DNA of 64,000 nt from the NCBI RefSeq assembly GCF_000725345.1, contig NZ_CP008852.1:982001-1046000 (forward strand), given 5' to 3'. The DNA comes from Pelosinus sp. UFO1. GTDB taxonomy: Bacteria > Bacillota > Negativicutes > DSM-13327. Both the position numbers and the translations under genes were made by a program. This document shows positions 53,771 to 63,215 of the stretch, in pieces. The notes below the pieces were generated by a model, which saw only the letters and a list, made by a program, of their open reading frames with translations, was not told the origin of the DNA and did no database searches. The first letter of the stretch is position 1, and each line of letters starts with the position of its first letter.

Positions 53771-54895
53771 ATGAAAATTGAAACCAAGGCTATTCATCTT
53801 GGTCATGATGTAGACCCAGTAACAGGAGCCATAGCTGCTCCACTACACTTATCAACTACTTTTGAAAGAGAAGCAGATGGAAGTTATCCTCGGGGGCATA
53901 TCTATACTCGTTTAAGTAATCCAAATCGGGATGCATTAGAAAAATGTTTAGCAGGGTTAGAGGGAGGAGAAGGCGCTGTTGCCTTTGCCTCTGGATTGGC
54001 AGCGATTATGAACGTATTCCAGGCATTATCGCCTAAAGATCACGTCATTGCCTCTCAGGACTTGTACCATGGAACTACCCATATCTTACAAGACATATTA
54101 GAACCATGGGGGTTACAGGTTAGTTTTGTAGACGTAACCGATTTGGCTCAATTAGAAGGGGCTATTCAGGAGAATACAAAGATCATATATTTTGAAACGC
54201 CTTCTAATCCTTTATTAAAAATAACGGATATTAGTAGAGTTGCGGCTATTGCACATCGGATTGGGGCTCTTTGTGTCTGCGATAATACTTGGCCAACACC
54301 AATACTACAAAGACCCCTTGAACTAGGGGCAGATATTGTGGTTCATTCCACTACAAAATATTTTGGCGGGCATAGTGATGTTTTAGGCGGCGCAGTTATC
54401 AGCAAAGTTAAGGATGCTTTCTTTGATCGAATTCGTATGTTACAGCAAATCGGTGGAGCGGTTCCCGCCCCTTTTGACTGTTGGCTGGTACTACGAGGGA
54501 TTCAAACATTATGTTGCCGGATGAAAAATCATTCAGAAAGTGCCTTTGCCATAGCTGATTTTTTAAATAAACATCCTAATGTAGAAAAGGTTTATTATCC
54601 AGGACTTGCCGACCATCCAGGACATGATATTGTCCTTAAGCAAATGAGTCAATTTGGTGGAATGTTATCTTTTCAAATTAAAGGTGACAAAGAAGAGGCC
54701 TTAGCATTTACAGGACGCTTAAAAATTATTCGACGAGCTACTAGCTTAGGCGGCGTAGAAAGTTTGATCGAGCATCGCGCTTCCATTGAGGGACCACAAA
54801 GTAAAACCCCTGATAATTTATTGCGTTTTTCTGTAGGTCTAGAAAATGTAGACGATTTGCTGACTGACTTAGATGATGCCTTAACTAAAAAATGA
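53771..54895 (+). CDS. Cys/Met metabolism PLP enzyme (cystathionine gamma-synthase / methionine gamma-lyase family)
   Basis: 374 aa. N-terminal AIHLGHDVDPVTGAIAAPLHLSTTFE, YTRLSNPNRDALEKCLAGLEGGEGAVAFASGLAA, DNTWPTPILQRPLELGADIVVHSTTKYFGGHSDVLGG with the PLP lysine (about residue 198) and SLGGVESLIEHRASI. Could be MetB, MetC or methionine gamma-lyase; residues alone do not decide. The operon with a MetQ-type protein favours sulfur amino-acid turnover. Ribosome binding site AGGAGG. Confidence 0.86.
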   Translation: MKIETKAIHLGHDVDPVTGAIAAPLHLSTTFEREADGSYPRGHIYTRLSNPNRDALEKCLAGLEGGEGAVAFASGLAAIMNVFQALSPKDHVIASQDLYHGTTHILQDILEPWGLQVSFVDVTDLAQLEGAIQENTKIIYFETPSNPLLKITDISRVAAIAHRIGALCVCDNTWPTPILQRPLELGADIVVHSTTKYFGGHSDVLGGAVISKVKDAFFDRIRMLQQIGGAVPAPFDCWLVLRGIQTLCCRMKNHSESAFAIADFLNKHPNVEKVYYPGLADHPGHDIVLKQMSQFGGMLSFQIKGDKEEALAFTGRLKIIRRATSLGGVESLIEHRASIEGPQSKTPDNLLRFSVGLENVDDLLTDLDDALTKK

Positions 54896-54950
54896 TAATG
54901 TTAAATGGTATTGTTTGCTCAGTGAGAAAAAATAAACCAAGATTATATAA

Positions 54951-54989
54951 GATGAAGGTAGTGGTACAGGATGTCCACTACCTTCATCT
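54951..54989. terminator. Hairpin after gamma-lyase gene
   Basis: Fourteen-pair stem GATGAAGGTAGTGG / CCACTACCTTCATC with a 10-nt loop and short TATTT tail. Confidence 0.75.
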
Positions 54990-54996
54990 ATTTCAC

Positions 54997-55091
54997 GGAA
55001 TCAGAAAGTATAACACTTCCTTGATTCCAAGTAAGAACGACTAAGCTTCTGCCTGCGTCTGAGGACTTGGCCTAAGACAAGTCTTTTCTTA
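54997..55091 (+). repeat. 96-bp structured intergenic element, copy 4
   Basis: Subtype with CTAA loop in the 3' hairpin, GTCTGAGG core variant, one deleted G (CTAAGCTTCTG) and mismatches in both stems; looks like the most eroded copy. Confidence 0.82.
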
Positions 55092-55175
55092 TGATTTCTT
55101 GCTTAAAGTGAAAAAAGTACTAGCCATTTTTGTATCGTGTTATTACATTTTCGATTTGAATAGTCAGAATCATGT

Positions 55176-56519
55176 TCATAGATCTCTCTTACGATGCAAT
55201 GATTTTCTAATATAATATACAATACTAATTAAAACTAAGATGATTACGCCAGCATACAAACCGGGAAGTTGATCTGGATATAGTGGTGTGGAAAGAATCG
55301 CGATAAATATTAAGAAAAAACAAAGCCAGGAAAGATAAGGATATCCTGGAGCCTTATATTTTAATTTTTCAGGTGCTGTGGCTACTATTTTCTTTCGATA
55401 GTAATAATGGGTGGCGGATACGCTCATCCAGTTGATGAGTGCTAGAAATCCACTGGCACTAACCGTATAAATGAAGATTGTCTCTGGCAAAATATAAGAC
55501 AGCATAGCGGTAGCTAGAAGAACGATTCCGCTGATTGCAACTGCTGTTACAGGCACTCCTTTTTTATTTTGGTAACTAGCTATTTTAGGTGCTTGTTTAT
55601 CTTTAGCTAAGGAAAATAACATACGAGATGAGGAATAGACCTGAGAATTCAGGGCAGATAAAGCAGCTGTTAAAAGAATGAAATTCACAATATCTCCCGC
55701 ATAAGGAATCTTAAAAATAGTAAATAGCTGCACGAAGGGGCTAACCTTTTCATCAAGTAATCCTATGGGTAGAAAGCTGACAATGAAGTAGGCAGATAGT
55801 GTGTAGAGAATTAGAATGGAAACAGTAACGATTCTAGCGGCAGGAGGTACATTTTGCTCGGGTTTTTTTGTTTCTACAGCGGCAATGCCAATAATACCTG
55901 TACCTGTATAAGCAAATAAAATTAGGAGCATAGCGCCTAACATGCCCGTCAATCCCTCAACCGGGGATTGAAATAATTCAGTGATAGGCCTGCTTACTTG
56001 TGTAACATTCCCAATGGGCATGCCTAATAGAACAGCAAAGCCAATGACAACGAAAACTACAAGGGTAGCCACTTTTGTTATGGAAAGGCCTAATTCAATT
56101 TTGCTTAACCCTTTTAGATCATTAAAGTTTAAAAATGTAATTCCCAAGGAAAAAACTAAGCTTCCTATCCATAAAGGGACGTTAGGTATCCACAAACGCA
56201 TGAAAATCGCGCAAGCAGTCACCTCACTAGCCATTCCTAATACACCGCTGACCCAAAACATCCAACCAATCAAGAATCCCCACCAATCACCAAATACTTC
56301 TTGGGCATAGACCTTAAAAGAACCATGCACAGGATTAGCAATTGTCATTTCAATAATGAAAGCCACTTCCATGATCATAATGAGCCCACCTAACAAATAG
56401 GCTAAGGGGGTCCAGGCTCCCGCAATGCTGATTACAAGGCTGCTAGCCAAGAAAATACCAGAACCAATAATATTACCTAAAGCCATTATGATAAAATCTG
56501 TTTTATTAAATGTCGCCAA
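55176..56519 (-). CDS. APC family amino-acid permease
   Basis: About 447 aa, 12 helices. APC signature IIMALGNIIGSGIFLASSLVISIAGAWTPLAYLLGGL near the N-terminus, then ENVPPAARIV-like PEQNVPPAARIV after helix 6 and SALNSQVYSSSRMLFSLAKDKQAP. Amino-acid/polyamine antiporter or symporter; substrate not predicted. A TTG start at 56519 lies 10 nt after GGGAGG; the ATG at 56537 overlaps that site and has no ribosome binding site of its own. Confidence 0.83.
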   Translation of the reverse strand: MATFNKTDFIIMALGNIIGSGIFLASSLVISIAGAWTPLAYLLGGLIMIMEVAFIIEMTIANPVHGSFKVYAQEVFGDWWGFLIGWMFWVSGVLGMASEVTACAIFMRLWIPNVPLWIGSLVFSLGITFLNFNDLKGLSKIELGLSITKVATLVVFVVIGFAVLLGMPIGNVTQVSRPITELFQSPVEGLTGMLGAMLLILFAYTGTGIIGIAAVETKKPEQNVPPAARIVTVSILILYTLSAYFIVSFLPIGLLDEKVSPFVQLFTIFKIPYAGDIVNFILLTAALSALNSQVYSSSRMLFSLAKDKQAPKIASYQNKKGVPVTAVAISGIVLLATAMLSYILPETIFIYTVSASGFLALINWMSVSATHYYYRKKIVATAPEKLKYKAPGYPYLSWLCFFLIFIAILSTPLYPDQLPGLYAGVIILVLISIVYYIRKSLHRKRDL

Positions 56520-56622
56520 ACTAACATTGCCTCCCATTTAAAGACTCTATCTTGTATTTTTACTTTTTTCTGGTTCTGTTATGCGAGAAAGTAAAACAAA
56601 AGGTAAAGTATAATAAATTGCG

Positions 56623-56721
56623 ATAAGAAAAGACTTGGCTTGTGCCAAGTCCTCGGACGCAGGCAGAAGCCTTAGTCGTTCTTACTTGGAATCAAGAAAG
56701 TGTTATACTTTCTGATTCCGT
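56623..56721 (-). repeat. 96-bp structured intergenic element, copy 5 (inverted)
   Basis: Minus orientation between divergent permease and glycosylase genes; intact stems, ACAA loop. The element is preceded, in its own orientation, by T7. Confidence 0.85.
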
Positions 56722-56838
56722 AAAAAAACGACATGTAGCTGCATGCCGTATCTTTTAAAAATTTATCAATAAGGAAGGTAGAAGTAGGCAATAGTAGGGC
56801 AAAAATCTAGTTCATAACTGGAAAGAAGGTAATAACAA

Positions 56839-57432
56839 GTGGAAAAATTAAAAAGAGAATTTTATGAGAGGGAAACCTTAGATGTAGCGAGGGAGCTATT
56901 AGGAAAATATCTAGTTCATAATACAATTACTGGTCGAACAATTGGTAAGATTGTAGAAGTAGAGGCCTATATTGGTGCGATTGATCTTGCTTGCCATGCT
57001 TATAATGGAAAATACACAAATAGAACGAAAGTTATGTTTGGCCAGGGAGGCCATGCGTATGTTTATTTGATTTATGGTGTTTATTATTGTATGAATATCG
57101 TCACCAATCAAGAAAATTATCCTGAAGCCGTGCTAATTAGAGCATTAGAGCCAATCGAAGGAATTGAATTAATGGAGACGCGGCGCAAAACAGATAAAGT
57201 CCTCAATCTATGTAGTGGACCTGGAAAACTGTGCATGGCAATGGAAATTACGAAATTGCAAAATGGAATGGATTTGTGTGATGATACCATGTATCTTCTA
57301 GAAGGGGAAAAGATTTCTCCTGAATGTATCCTTACCACTCCCCGCATTAATATTGATTATGCGAAGGAGGCAAAAGACTATCCTTGGCGTTTTATCATAA
57401 AAGATAACCCCTATGTTTCCAAGGGGAAGTAG
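56839..57432 (+). CDS. mpg: 3-methyladenine / alkyladenine DNA glycosylase
   Basis: 197 aa, family length. Motifs: VARELLGKYLVHN, IVEVEAYIGAIDLACHAYNGKYTNRTKVMFG (catalytic Glu in EVEAY), GHAYVYLIYGVYYCMNIVT, AVLIRALEPIEG and GPGKLCMAMEI. Monofunctional AAG-type glycosylase that excises alkylated purines. GTG start with a weak GAAGGT ribosome binding site. Confidence 0.93.
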   Translation: MEKLKREFYERETLDVARELLGKYLVHNTITGRTIGKIVEVEAYIGAIDLACHAYNGKYTNRTKVMFGQGGHAYVYLIYGVYYCMNIVTNQENYPEAVLIRALEPIEGIELMETRRKTDKVLNLCSGPGKLCMAMEITKLQNGMDLCDDTMYLLEGEKISPECILTTPRINIDYAKEAKDYPWRFIIKDNPYVSKGK

Positions 57433-57449
57433 TGGATTGAGTTGATTTT

Positions 57450-58238
57450 TTAATTATAGGGATAGACATAAGGTTCTTTTGGCTCGTTTATAGGTTGTAG
57501 AGAGGTTATTTTCACTGCAGGGACATTTTTATCTTCATACTTACTCATTTGAATGACACCTTCAATCGATAACCAAGTTCCATCTGGATAATTCTCTACG
57601 TTGGCCCCTTCACACATAACCCCATAGGGCAGGGAATCGGCAGTGCAACACATAACAACATAACGTACGAGGGAAATCTGATTTTTAGCCAGTTCGGGAT
57701 TTCTAAAAACAAAACCTGTAATCATCACTTTTTTTCCAATGTAATCCTTGGGAAAGCCATTAATTTCAGAGATAACCTCTGTATAGTTGAGGTTGGTAAC
57801 CTTAATAAGGCTTAGCGGCTTAAGTTCAGGAGCTAGAGGGCGCGGCACATTCTGAGTAGAATCAGATAGCAGATTGATTTGGGTATTGAGTCCTTTATTG
57901 CTGACAAGATTTGCATTCAGTGTATTATCAGGCACTGCAAAAGCAATGATAAGTACAGCTAGAAAAGGGAAAAATCTCCATGCGCCAGAATGATGGTGGC
58001 ATTGCTGTTCATTACTATGTGGCGCAGGTAGTAAGGCGCTTAGTAGTTGTATGACAAACATTGGAATTAGTAAATAACAAGATAACTCAGTTAATATGAT
58101 AAATTTTGGGTTGATATATAAGGGTAATTGGTTTGTAATATCAAGCCACCCTAGTAAGATAATAAATCCCAAAAGAATAATGGACTGCAAGAATGCGCCA
58201 TTGTTAAAAGAATCAGTTCTGCGCGATCTAGGTTCCAA
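57450..58238 (-). CDS. TIGR03943 family protein (YcgQ-like)
   Basis: 262 aa. Two to three N-terminal helices, then a soluble C-terminal domain with YIGKKVMITGFVFRNPELAKNQISLVRYVVMCCTADSLPYGVMCEG, the typical CC/TADS segment of TIGR03943. TTG start behind AAGGAGG. Pairs with the UPF0718 permease 15 bp upstream. Confidence 0.85.
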   Translation of the reverse strand: MEPRSRRTDSFNNGAFLQSIILLGFIILLGWLDITNQLPLYINPKFIILTELSCYLLIPMFVIQLLSALLPAPHSNEQQCHHHSGAWRFFPFLAVLIIAFAVPDNTLNANLVSNKGLNTQINLLSDSTQNVPRPLAPELKPLSLIKVTNLNYTEVISEINGFPKDYIGKKVMITGFVFRNPELAKNQISLVRYVVMCCTADSLPYGVMCEGANVENYPDGTWLSIEGVIQMSKYEDKNVPAVKITSLQPINEPKEPYVYPYN

Positions 58239-58253
58239 TAAAAACTACCTCCT

Positions 58254-59216
58254 TTAGAGATGATTTATAACATAGGCTGCACTGGAACATAAAAGGATAA
58301 TCATTAGCGCGAGCCATATTACAAATCTTGTACGGAATGTATAGAGCAGCATTAGAAGATTTTTAAGATCGATCATCGGTCCCAATACCATAAAGGTGAC
58401 AAGAGAACCTAAGGAAAAACTGGTGCTAAATGATGCAGCAATAAAAGCATCTGCAGATGAGCAGACGGAGATGAAAAATGCAAACAACATCATGAATCCA
58501 GTTGATAAGAAGGAATTTTGTCCTAGTGTAAGTAGCATGGCGTGAGGCAGAAGGATTTGAGATAAGGATCCAAGCATAGCACCTATGAGTAAAAATTTTC
58601 CCATTTCAAAAAACTCGTTGCTAGCATCTCGAAATGTAAAAATAATTTTATTAAGAAAAGAAGGTTGAATAGGATGGTTATGAGTTGTATCATGGCAGCA
58701 TCCATGGGTATGAGAGTGGATTTCTCCAGCCTTTTTCAATTGATTACCAATAAAGAAAAAATTGATAAAGAGTCCAGTAAACAAAGCCACGAAACAGGCT
58801 GCTCCTAGCCTTAGAAAAACTACCTCAATATGATTTCGAAAAGCAAATGCTGTAGCGGCCCCGACAACCGGATTTATAATGGGAGCGGCCAACATAAAAA
58901 CAATAGCTGTAGGTAAGGGAACTCCCTTTAAAACTAAGCGTCTTACAATAGGAACCATTCCACAATCACAAACAGGAAAGAGAATGCCAAGAAAGCAAGC
59001 CATGATAAGACTCAAAAATTTATTTTTGGGTAACATACTGCGAATTCTGCTTTCGGAAACAAAATGACTTAACATTGCAGAGACCATAACGCTAAGTATC
59101 AAAAAAGGAAAAGCTTCAATAATAATGCTAAGTAAGATTATCTTAAAGTTAATAAAATCATTCCAACTCATAACAGTTGATACAGTTGAAGAAATTGTTG
59201 CTACTATGAGATCCAA
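58254..59216 (-). CDS. UPF0718 permease (YcgR-like, DUF318)
   Basis: 320 aa, about eight helices. Motif LGILFPVCDCGMVPIVRRLVLKGVPLPTAIVFMLAAPIINPV is the family hallmark, with a second half SVCSSADAFIAASFS. A His-rich cytoplasmic loop (HSHTHGCCHDTTHNHP) suggests metal binding. Permeases of this family, with TIGR03943 proteins, are implicated in metal or anion export, but substrate is unknown. Confidence 0.86.
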   Translation of the reverse strand: MDLIVATISSTVSTVMSWNDFINFKIILLSIIIEAFPFLILSVMVSAMLSHFVSESRIRSMLPKNKFLSLIMACFLGILFPVCDCGMVPIVRRLVLKGVPLPTAIVFMLAAPIINPVVGAATAFAFRNHIEVVFLRLGAACFVALFTGLFINFFFIGNQLKKAGEIHSHTHGCCHDTTHNHPIQPSFLNKIIFTFRDASNEFFEMGKFLLIGAMLGSLSQILLPHAMLLTLGQNSFLSTGFMMLFAFFISVCSSADAFIAASFSTSFSLGSLVTFMVLGPMIDLKNLLMLLYTFRTRFVIWLALMIILLCSSAAYVINHL

Positions 59217-59465
59217 TCTAACGCCCCCAATTCACCTTGTGAAAGTAATACAAAATCCATTATTTATATGAAGGAAATTCCTCTAGTATTCTAGAAAAAT
59301 TATGATCTAGAAGAAATCAGTAGATTACTCTTTCTCAAATAAAAAAATATGGGCGAATCATATGGAAATGAGTGTAAGTTAGAGGTGAGGACAGAATAGT
59401 TGTCGAATTAAATGCCAAGACAACAAAAATTATGAGATCCAATTTTAAGGAAACGAGGACAGAAA

Positions 59466-60419
59466 ATGAAAAAAGCTACCATTCTATTAATTTTTGCTAT
59501 GATGCTGTCTGTTTTAGCAGGATGCTCTAGCGACAAAAAGGATAATAACTCTTCTAAACAGGGGCAGTTACAGAATATTACGATTGGCCTTATGCCTGAT
59601 GTAGATTCCATTCCTTTTATCATTGCGCAAGAAAAAGGATATTTTAAAGAAGAAGGTGTAACAGTAACATTAAAACCTTTTAAAAGTGCTATGGACCGAG
59701 ATAGTGCTCTTCAAAGTGGCAATTTAGATGGAGCTGTTTCTGATATGTTAGCGGAAGCCTTTGCGAAAGCAGGAGGATTTGATACTGTAATCACCTCCAT
59801 AACCAATGGGAGTTATAAGTTGGTCGTTAGTAAAGATGAGACAGCTACTTCCGTTCAGGAATTGAAGGGGAAAGAGATAGCGATTTCTAAAAATACGATT
59901 ATCGACTATGTAACAGACAAAATCTTGACCGAGGGAGGACTCTCCTCCGCGGATAGTAATAAAGTTGTTATTCCACAGATACCTACACGTCTGGAAATGT
60001 TACAGAATAGTAAAATAGCCGCGGCAACCTTACCAGAGCCGATGGCGACAATCGCTGTTAAAAACGGGGGGAAAGTTCTAAGAACGTCAGAGCAACTTAA
60101 TCTAAATCCTGGAGTACTCATATTTACCACTAAATCAGTAAATGAAAAGGAAAAAGAAATCCAGGCTATGTATCGAGCTTATAGTAAAGCCGTTGCCTAT
60201 TTAGCTAGTGAACCAATGGAGAATTATATCGATTTAGTCATTGAAAAGGGCGGCTTTCCCAAAGATGTTAAAGGGGCTCTTGTCCTGCCAAAATACAAAA
60301 AAGCTACGGCACCTCAAGAGAAAGATATAGAGGATGTCATAACATGGCTTCAATCAAGGCAGTTAATTACGCAAAAATATTTATATAGTGATTTAGTCGA
60401 TACTCGGTTTTTAAGGTAA
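59466..60419 (+). CDS. ABC substrate-binding lipoprotein (SsuA/THI5-like)
   Basis: 317 aa. Lipobox LAGC (Cys about residue 19), then ITIGLMPDVDSIPFIIAQEKGYFKEEGVTVTL, DGAVSDMLAEAFAKAGGFD, and an NMT1/THI5-like fold. Heads a three-gene importer (binding protein, ATPase, permease). Relatives import sulfonates, nitrate, taurine or pyrimidine precursors. Confidence 0.87.
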   Translation: MKKATILLIFAMMLSVLAGCSSDKKDNNSSKQGQLQNITIGLMPDVDSIPFIIAQEKGYFKEEGVTVTLKPFKSAMDRDSALQSGNLDGAVSDMLAEAFAKAGGFDTVITSITNGSYKLVVSKDETATSVQELKGKEIAISKNTIIDYVTDKILTEGGLSSADSNKVVIPQIPTRLEMLQNSKIAAATLPEPMATIAVKNGGKVLRTSEQLNLNPGVLIFTTKSVNEKEKEIQAMYRAYSKAVAYLASEPMENYIDLVIEKGGFPKDVKGALVLPKYKKATAPQEKDIEDVITWLQSRQLITQKYLYSDLVDTRFLR

Positions 60420-60425
60420 CTGAAA

Positions 60426-61178
60426 ATGATTAGGATTAAAGATTTGAACATTACTTATGATTCTGGAGGAGTCCTTTTTGAGGTGTTCAGAAATATTAAC
60501 ATGGAACTTTCTGCAGGCGAAACTTGTGCCATTATAGGGCCCTCGGGCTGTGGAAAATCCACGCTTTTAAAAGTATTAGCCGGAATTATTACTAAATTTG
60601 ATGGAACAGTCGAGATTAACGGGCAGCCGGTCAAACCAAAAGAACAAAAGATTGGCTTTATTCCGCAAAACTACGGACTGTTACCCTGGAAAAATGTACT
60701 TGAGAATATAAGTTTGGGTGTTAAAATAAAAGACAAAAAAAATCAGAACAATGAGTATAACTTGGCTTTAATGATTGACTTGTTAGGACTCAGCGGAATG
60801 GAATATCGCTATCCAGGAGAATTAAGTGGAGGGCAGCAGCAACGGGTCGCATTGGCTCGTGCCTTTCTTTTAAAACCTGATTTACTTTTAATGGATGAAC
60901 CCTTCTCTGCGTTAGATGCTATGACCCGGGAAGAAATACAGAATGTATTTTTAAACATTTGGAGGAAACATTCTGTTTCAACCATTCTAGTCACTCATCA
61001 TATGGAGGAAGCTGTATACCTAGGGCAGAAGATCGTGATTTTATCTGCCGCGCCTGGAGCAGTCAGCAAAATGGTTGAAAATCCTCTGTTTGGAGTAGAC
61101 GATGTTCGAAATCGTCAAGATTTCTTTCAACTATGCATTGAGCTACGTAAGATGATAAAAGAGGATTGGTCAAAGTGA
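60426..61178 (+). CDS. ABC transporter ATP-binding protein (SsuB/TauB-like)
   Basis: 250 aa. Walker A GPSGCGKSTLLKVLAG, Q-loop GFIPQNYGLLPWKN, signature LSGGQQQRVALARAF, Walker B LLLMDEPFSALD, and LVTHHMEEAVYLG. Nitrate/sulfonate importer group. Its end overlaps the permease start (GTGA). Confidence 0.91.
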   Translation: MIRIKDLNITYDSGGVLFEVFRNINMELSAGETCAIIGPSGCGKSTLLKVLAGIITKFDGTVEINGQPVKPKEQKIGFIPQNYGLLPWKNVLENISLGVKIKDKKNQNNEYNLALMIDLLGLSGMEYRYPGELSGGQQQRVALARAFLLKPDLLLMDEPFSALDAMTREEIQNVFLNIWRKHSVSTILVTHHMEEAVYLGQKIVILSAAPGAVSKMVENPLFGVDDVRNRQDFFQLCIELRKMIKEDWSK

Positions 61179-61921
61179 AAGAGACAGGACAGAGGCTTTG
61201 GTACTTTTATGGCATACTTATTTTCTTAACTCTATGGCAGTGTGTTGCAAGTTGGATACAATTGCCCATCATTCCTTCACCTGGAAGGGTAATCGAGAAC
61301 CTATTTAAAATATTTATACCGCAAATTGCAATTCATGGCTTTTATAGTTTATGGCGCATTGTAGCAGGAGTTTTTTTAGCAGCTATTGTTGGCTTGCCTC
61401 TTGGTCTTTGTATGGGGTATTTCCCAAAGTGGGATCGGTTATTATCTCCTGTTGTATATTTGACCTATCCTATTCCTAAAATTGCTTTATTACCCGTTTT
61501 AATGTTATTGCTAGGCTTAGGAGAATTGTCAAAAATATTGATGATATTTTTGATTATTGTTTTTCAAGTTATTATAGCTGTCAGAGATGGAGTAAAAGGA
61601 ATTCCCAAGGAAACTTATTATCCTTTATATTCTTTAGGAGCTAGCTCCTTGGAAATTTTCCGGGAAATCCTCATTCCTGCCTCCATGCCAAAGTTTTTGA
61701 CATCAATACGGGTAGCTATGGCTACAGCTGTCTCTGTACTGTTTTTTACAGAGACATTTGGTACCAAGTATGGGATGGGTTATTTTATCATGGATGCATG
61801 GATGCGAGTGAATTACTTGGAAATGTACTCTGGTATCGTGGTGTTAAGCAATATAGGGTTAGTTTTATTTGGTACAATTGATTACATAGAAAAGAAAAAA
61901 TGCAGTTGGCAATATAAATAG
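61175..61921 (+). CDS. ABC transporter permease (SsuC/TauC-like)
   Basis: 248 aa, about six helices; binding-protein-dependent permease loop around IFREILIPASMPKFLTSIRVAMATAVSVLFFTETFG. GTG at 61175 overlaps the ATPase stop and follows AGAGGATT. Completes the importer. Confidence 0.9.
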   Translation: MKETGQRLWYFYGILIFLTLWQCVASWIQLPIIPSPGRVIENLFKIFIPQIAIHGFYSLWRIVAGVFLAAIVGLPLGLCMGYFPKWDRLLSPVVYLTYPIPKIALLPVLMLLLGLGELSKILMIFLIIVFQVIIAVRDGVKGIPKETYYPLYSLGASSLEIFREILIPASMPKFLTSIRVAMATAVSVLFFTETFGTKYGMGYFIMDAWMRVNYLEMYSGIVVLSNIGLVLFGTIDYIEKKKCSWQYK

Positions 61922-61961
61922 CGGTGGATTACCTTTTCAATGCTAGCAGATTCTTTACAAA

Positions 61962-62002
61962 TAAGAGGCACTATTTATCGGAATGATAAATAGTGCCTCT
62001 TA
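61962..62002. terminator. Bidirectional terminator-like hairpin
   Basis: Perfect 18-pair stem TAAGAGGCACTATTTATC / GATAAATAGTGCCTCTTA, loop of 5, between convergent genes; T-tracts are poor. Confidence 0.7.
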
Positions 62003-62011
62003 CATTGCCAG

Positions 62012-62257
62012 TTATTCTTTACTTAAACAAGTATAAATACTTTCTAAGGATTTTGTATATGACTTGCCTGACAATCCAATGGTAAATTGACAATCAGGAC
62101 ACTTGCAGGTGTGTTCAGCGCTGCAATATTTTGTAAGTATTTCACTAGTGATTTGATTTTGTTGCATCGTAAGTGTATAGGCTGAAATTTGTTGCGCTAC
62201 CTCTTTACCGATGAAGGAACATTGAATAATTCGATTAATAGTAACTGTTTCTCGCAC
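62012..62257 (-). CDS. Small Cys-rich hypothetical protein (81 aa)
   Basis: GTG start 8 nt after AGGAGGGA. Contains YCSAEHTCKCPDCQFTIG, a cluster of four Cys that could bind zinc or a cofactor. The first half is amphipathic. No family recognised; the ribosome binding site and hairpin boundary support expression. Confidence 0.6.
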   Translation of the reverse strand: MRETVTINRIIQCSFIGKEVAQQISAYTLTMQQNQITSEILTKYCSAEHTCKCPDCQFTIGLSGKSYTKSLESIYTCLSKE

Positions 62258-62470
62258 CTCTAATCCCTCCTAAAATTCTCCTATACTTTAAGAATATAAC
62301 AAAGATTTAGTAGCAGAGATAGGTCAATTATGTTAAGAATGTGTTAATAATTGTTAATTATATGCAGAAGCCATTGCTTTAATTTCTTATGAACATATAA
62401 TGGGATAGTTTTATCCTCAATTAAGCGGAAGGAGAATATTTCTAAATTCTATTTTATCGCAAGGATAGCA

Positions 62471-62500
62471 GCAGGAATGATTTCACATAATGTAGAATTA
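62471..62500 (+). promoter_or_regulatory. Candidate sigma-H promoter (HD-GYP gene)
   Basis: GCAGGAATG, 12-bp spacer, GTAGAATTA; the -10 matches RnnGAATWW at every position. 76 nt before the chosen start. The 318-bp gap around it otherwise holds only AT-rich sequence. Confidence 0.45.
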
Positions 62501-62575
62501 CGTAAAAGATTGTTATGCCAAAAACATGATATTAATGATAATGTTACCAATACTATAAATAATATAGGTGGACGC

Positions 62576-63199
62576 ATGCATAATTTAAAACAGAACAAAC
62601 TATCTGTAATAAACATAGTGAATATGGAGGCTATAGAGGAATTTTGTCATCAGGTATATTACTGTGACCCTTATACCTCGATGCATGCAGAGCACGTGGC
62701 TGAGCTTATGGCTGGATTGGCCAATCAAATGAACATGTCATCGGATGAAATTAATCTTGCTTTTATTGTCGGATTAGTTCATGACGTAGGTAAAATAAAA
62801 ACTCCTGGTGATATTCTAAATAAGTCAGGTAGGCTTACTGAGGACGAGTTTAAAGTTATGAAACAACATGCTGAAAATGGTGCGGATATGTTATCAAACA
62901 TCGAAGGGGCAGAAAAGCTGGCTTCAATTATGCTTCACCACCATGAAAGATATGATGGTAAAGGATATCCAAAAGGGATTGCTGGAGAGAATATACCACT
63001 GCTAAGTAGAATGCTTGCTGTTTGTGACACTTTTGATGCTATGACTACCAATCGATGTTATAGGAAACCTGTGTCCCTTGAGGACTGTATAACGGAAATT
63101 AAAAGATGTGCGGGAACACAATTTGATCCAGTGATTTGTGGGTTGTTTATTGAATTTTTAAATGAGAGGTTCATCTTTATGGAAGAGGCCAGCTATTGA
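62576..63199 (+). CDS. HD-GYP domain protein
   Basis: 207 aa, one HD-GYP domain with HAEHVAELMAGLA, HDVGKIKTPGDILNKSGRLTEDEF, KQHAENGADML, HHHERYDGKGYPKGIAGENIPLLSRML and VCDTFDAMTTNRCYRK, all catalytic residues present. Predicted c-di-GMP phosphodiesterase without an attached sensor. ATG at 62576 lies behind AGGTGG; the reading from 62477 would begin inside a sigma-H-like promoter. Confidence 0.86.
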   Translation: MHNLKQNKLSVINIVNMEAIEEFCHQVYYCDPYTSMHAEHVAELMAGLANQMNMSSDEINLAFIVGLVHDVGKIKTPGDILNKSGRLTEDEFKVMKQHAENGADMLSNIEGAEKLASIMLHHHERYDGKGYPKGIAGENIPLLSRMLAVCDTFDAMTTNRCYRKPVSLEDCITEIKRCAGTQFDPVICGLFIEFLNERFIFMEEASY

Positions 63200-63215
63200 G
63201 AAAAGGAGAATGTAA

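Noticed and set aside
59206-59446. Direct repeat TATGAGATCCAAT on both sides of a divergent promoter region
   Set aside because: One copy is the start of the UPF0718 permease gene itself; with 13 bp and a single pair, chance is likely.
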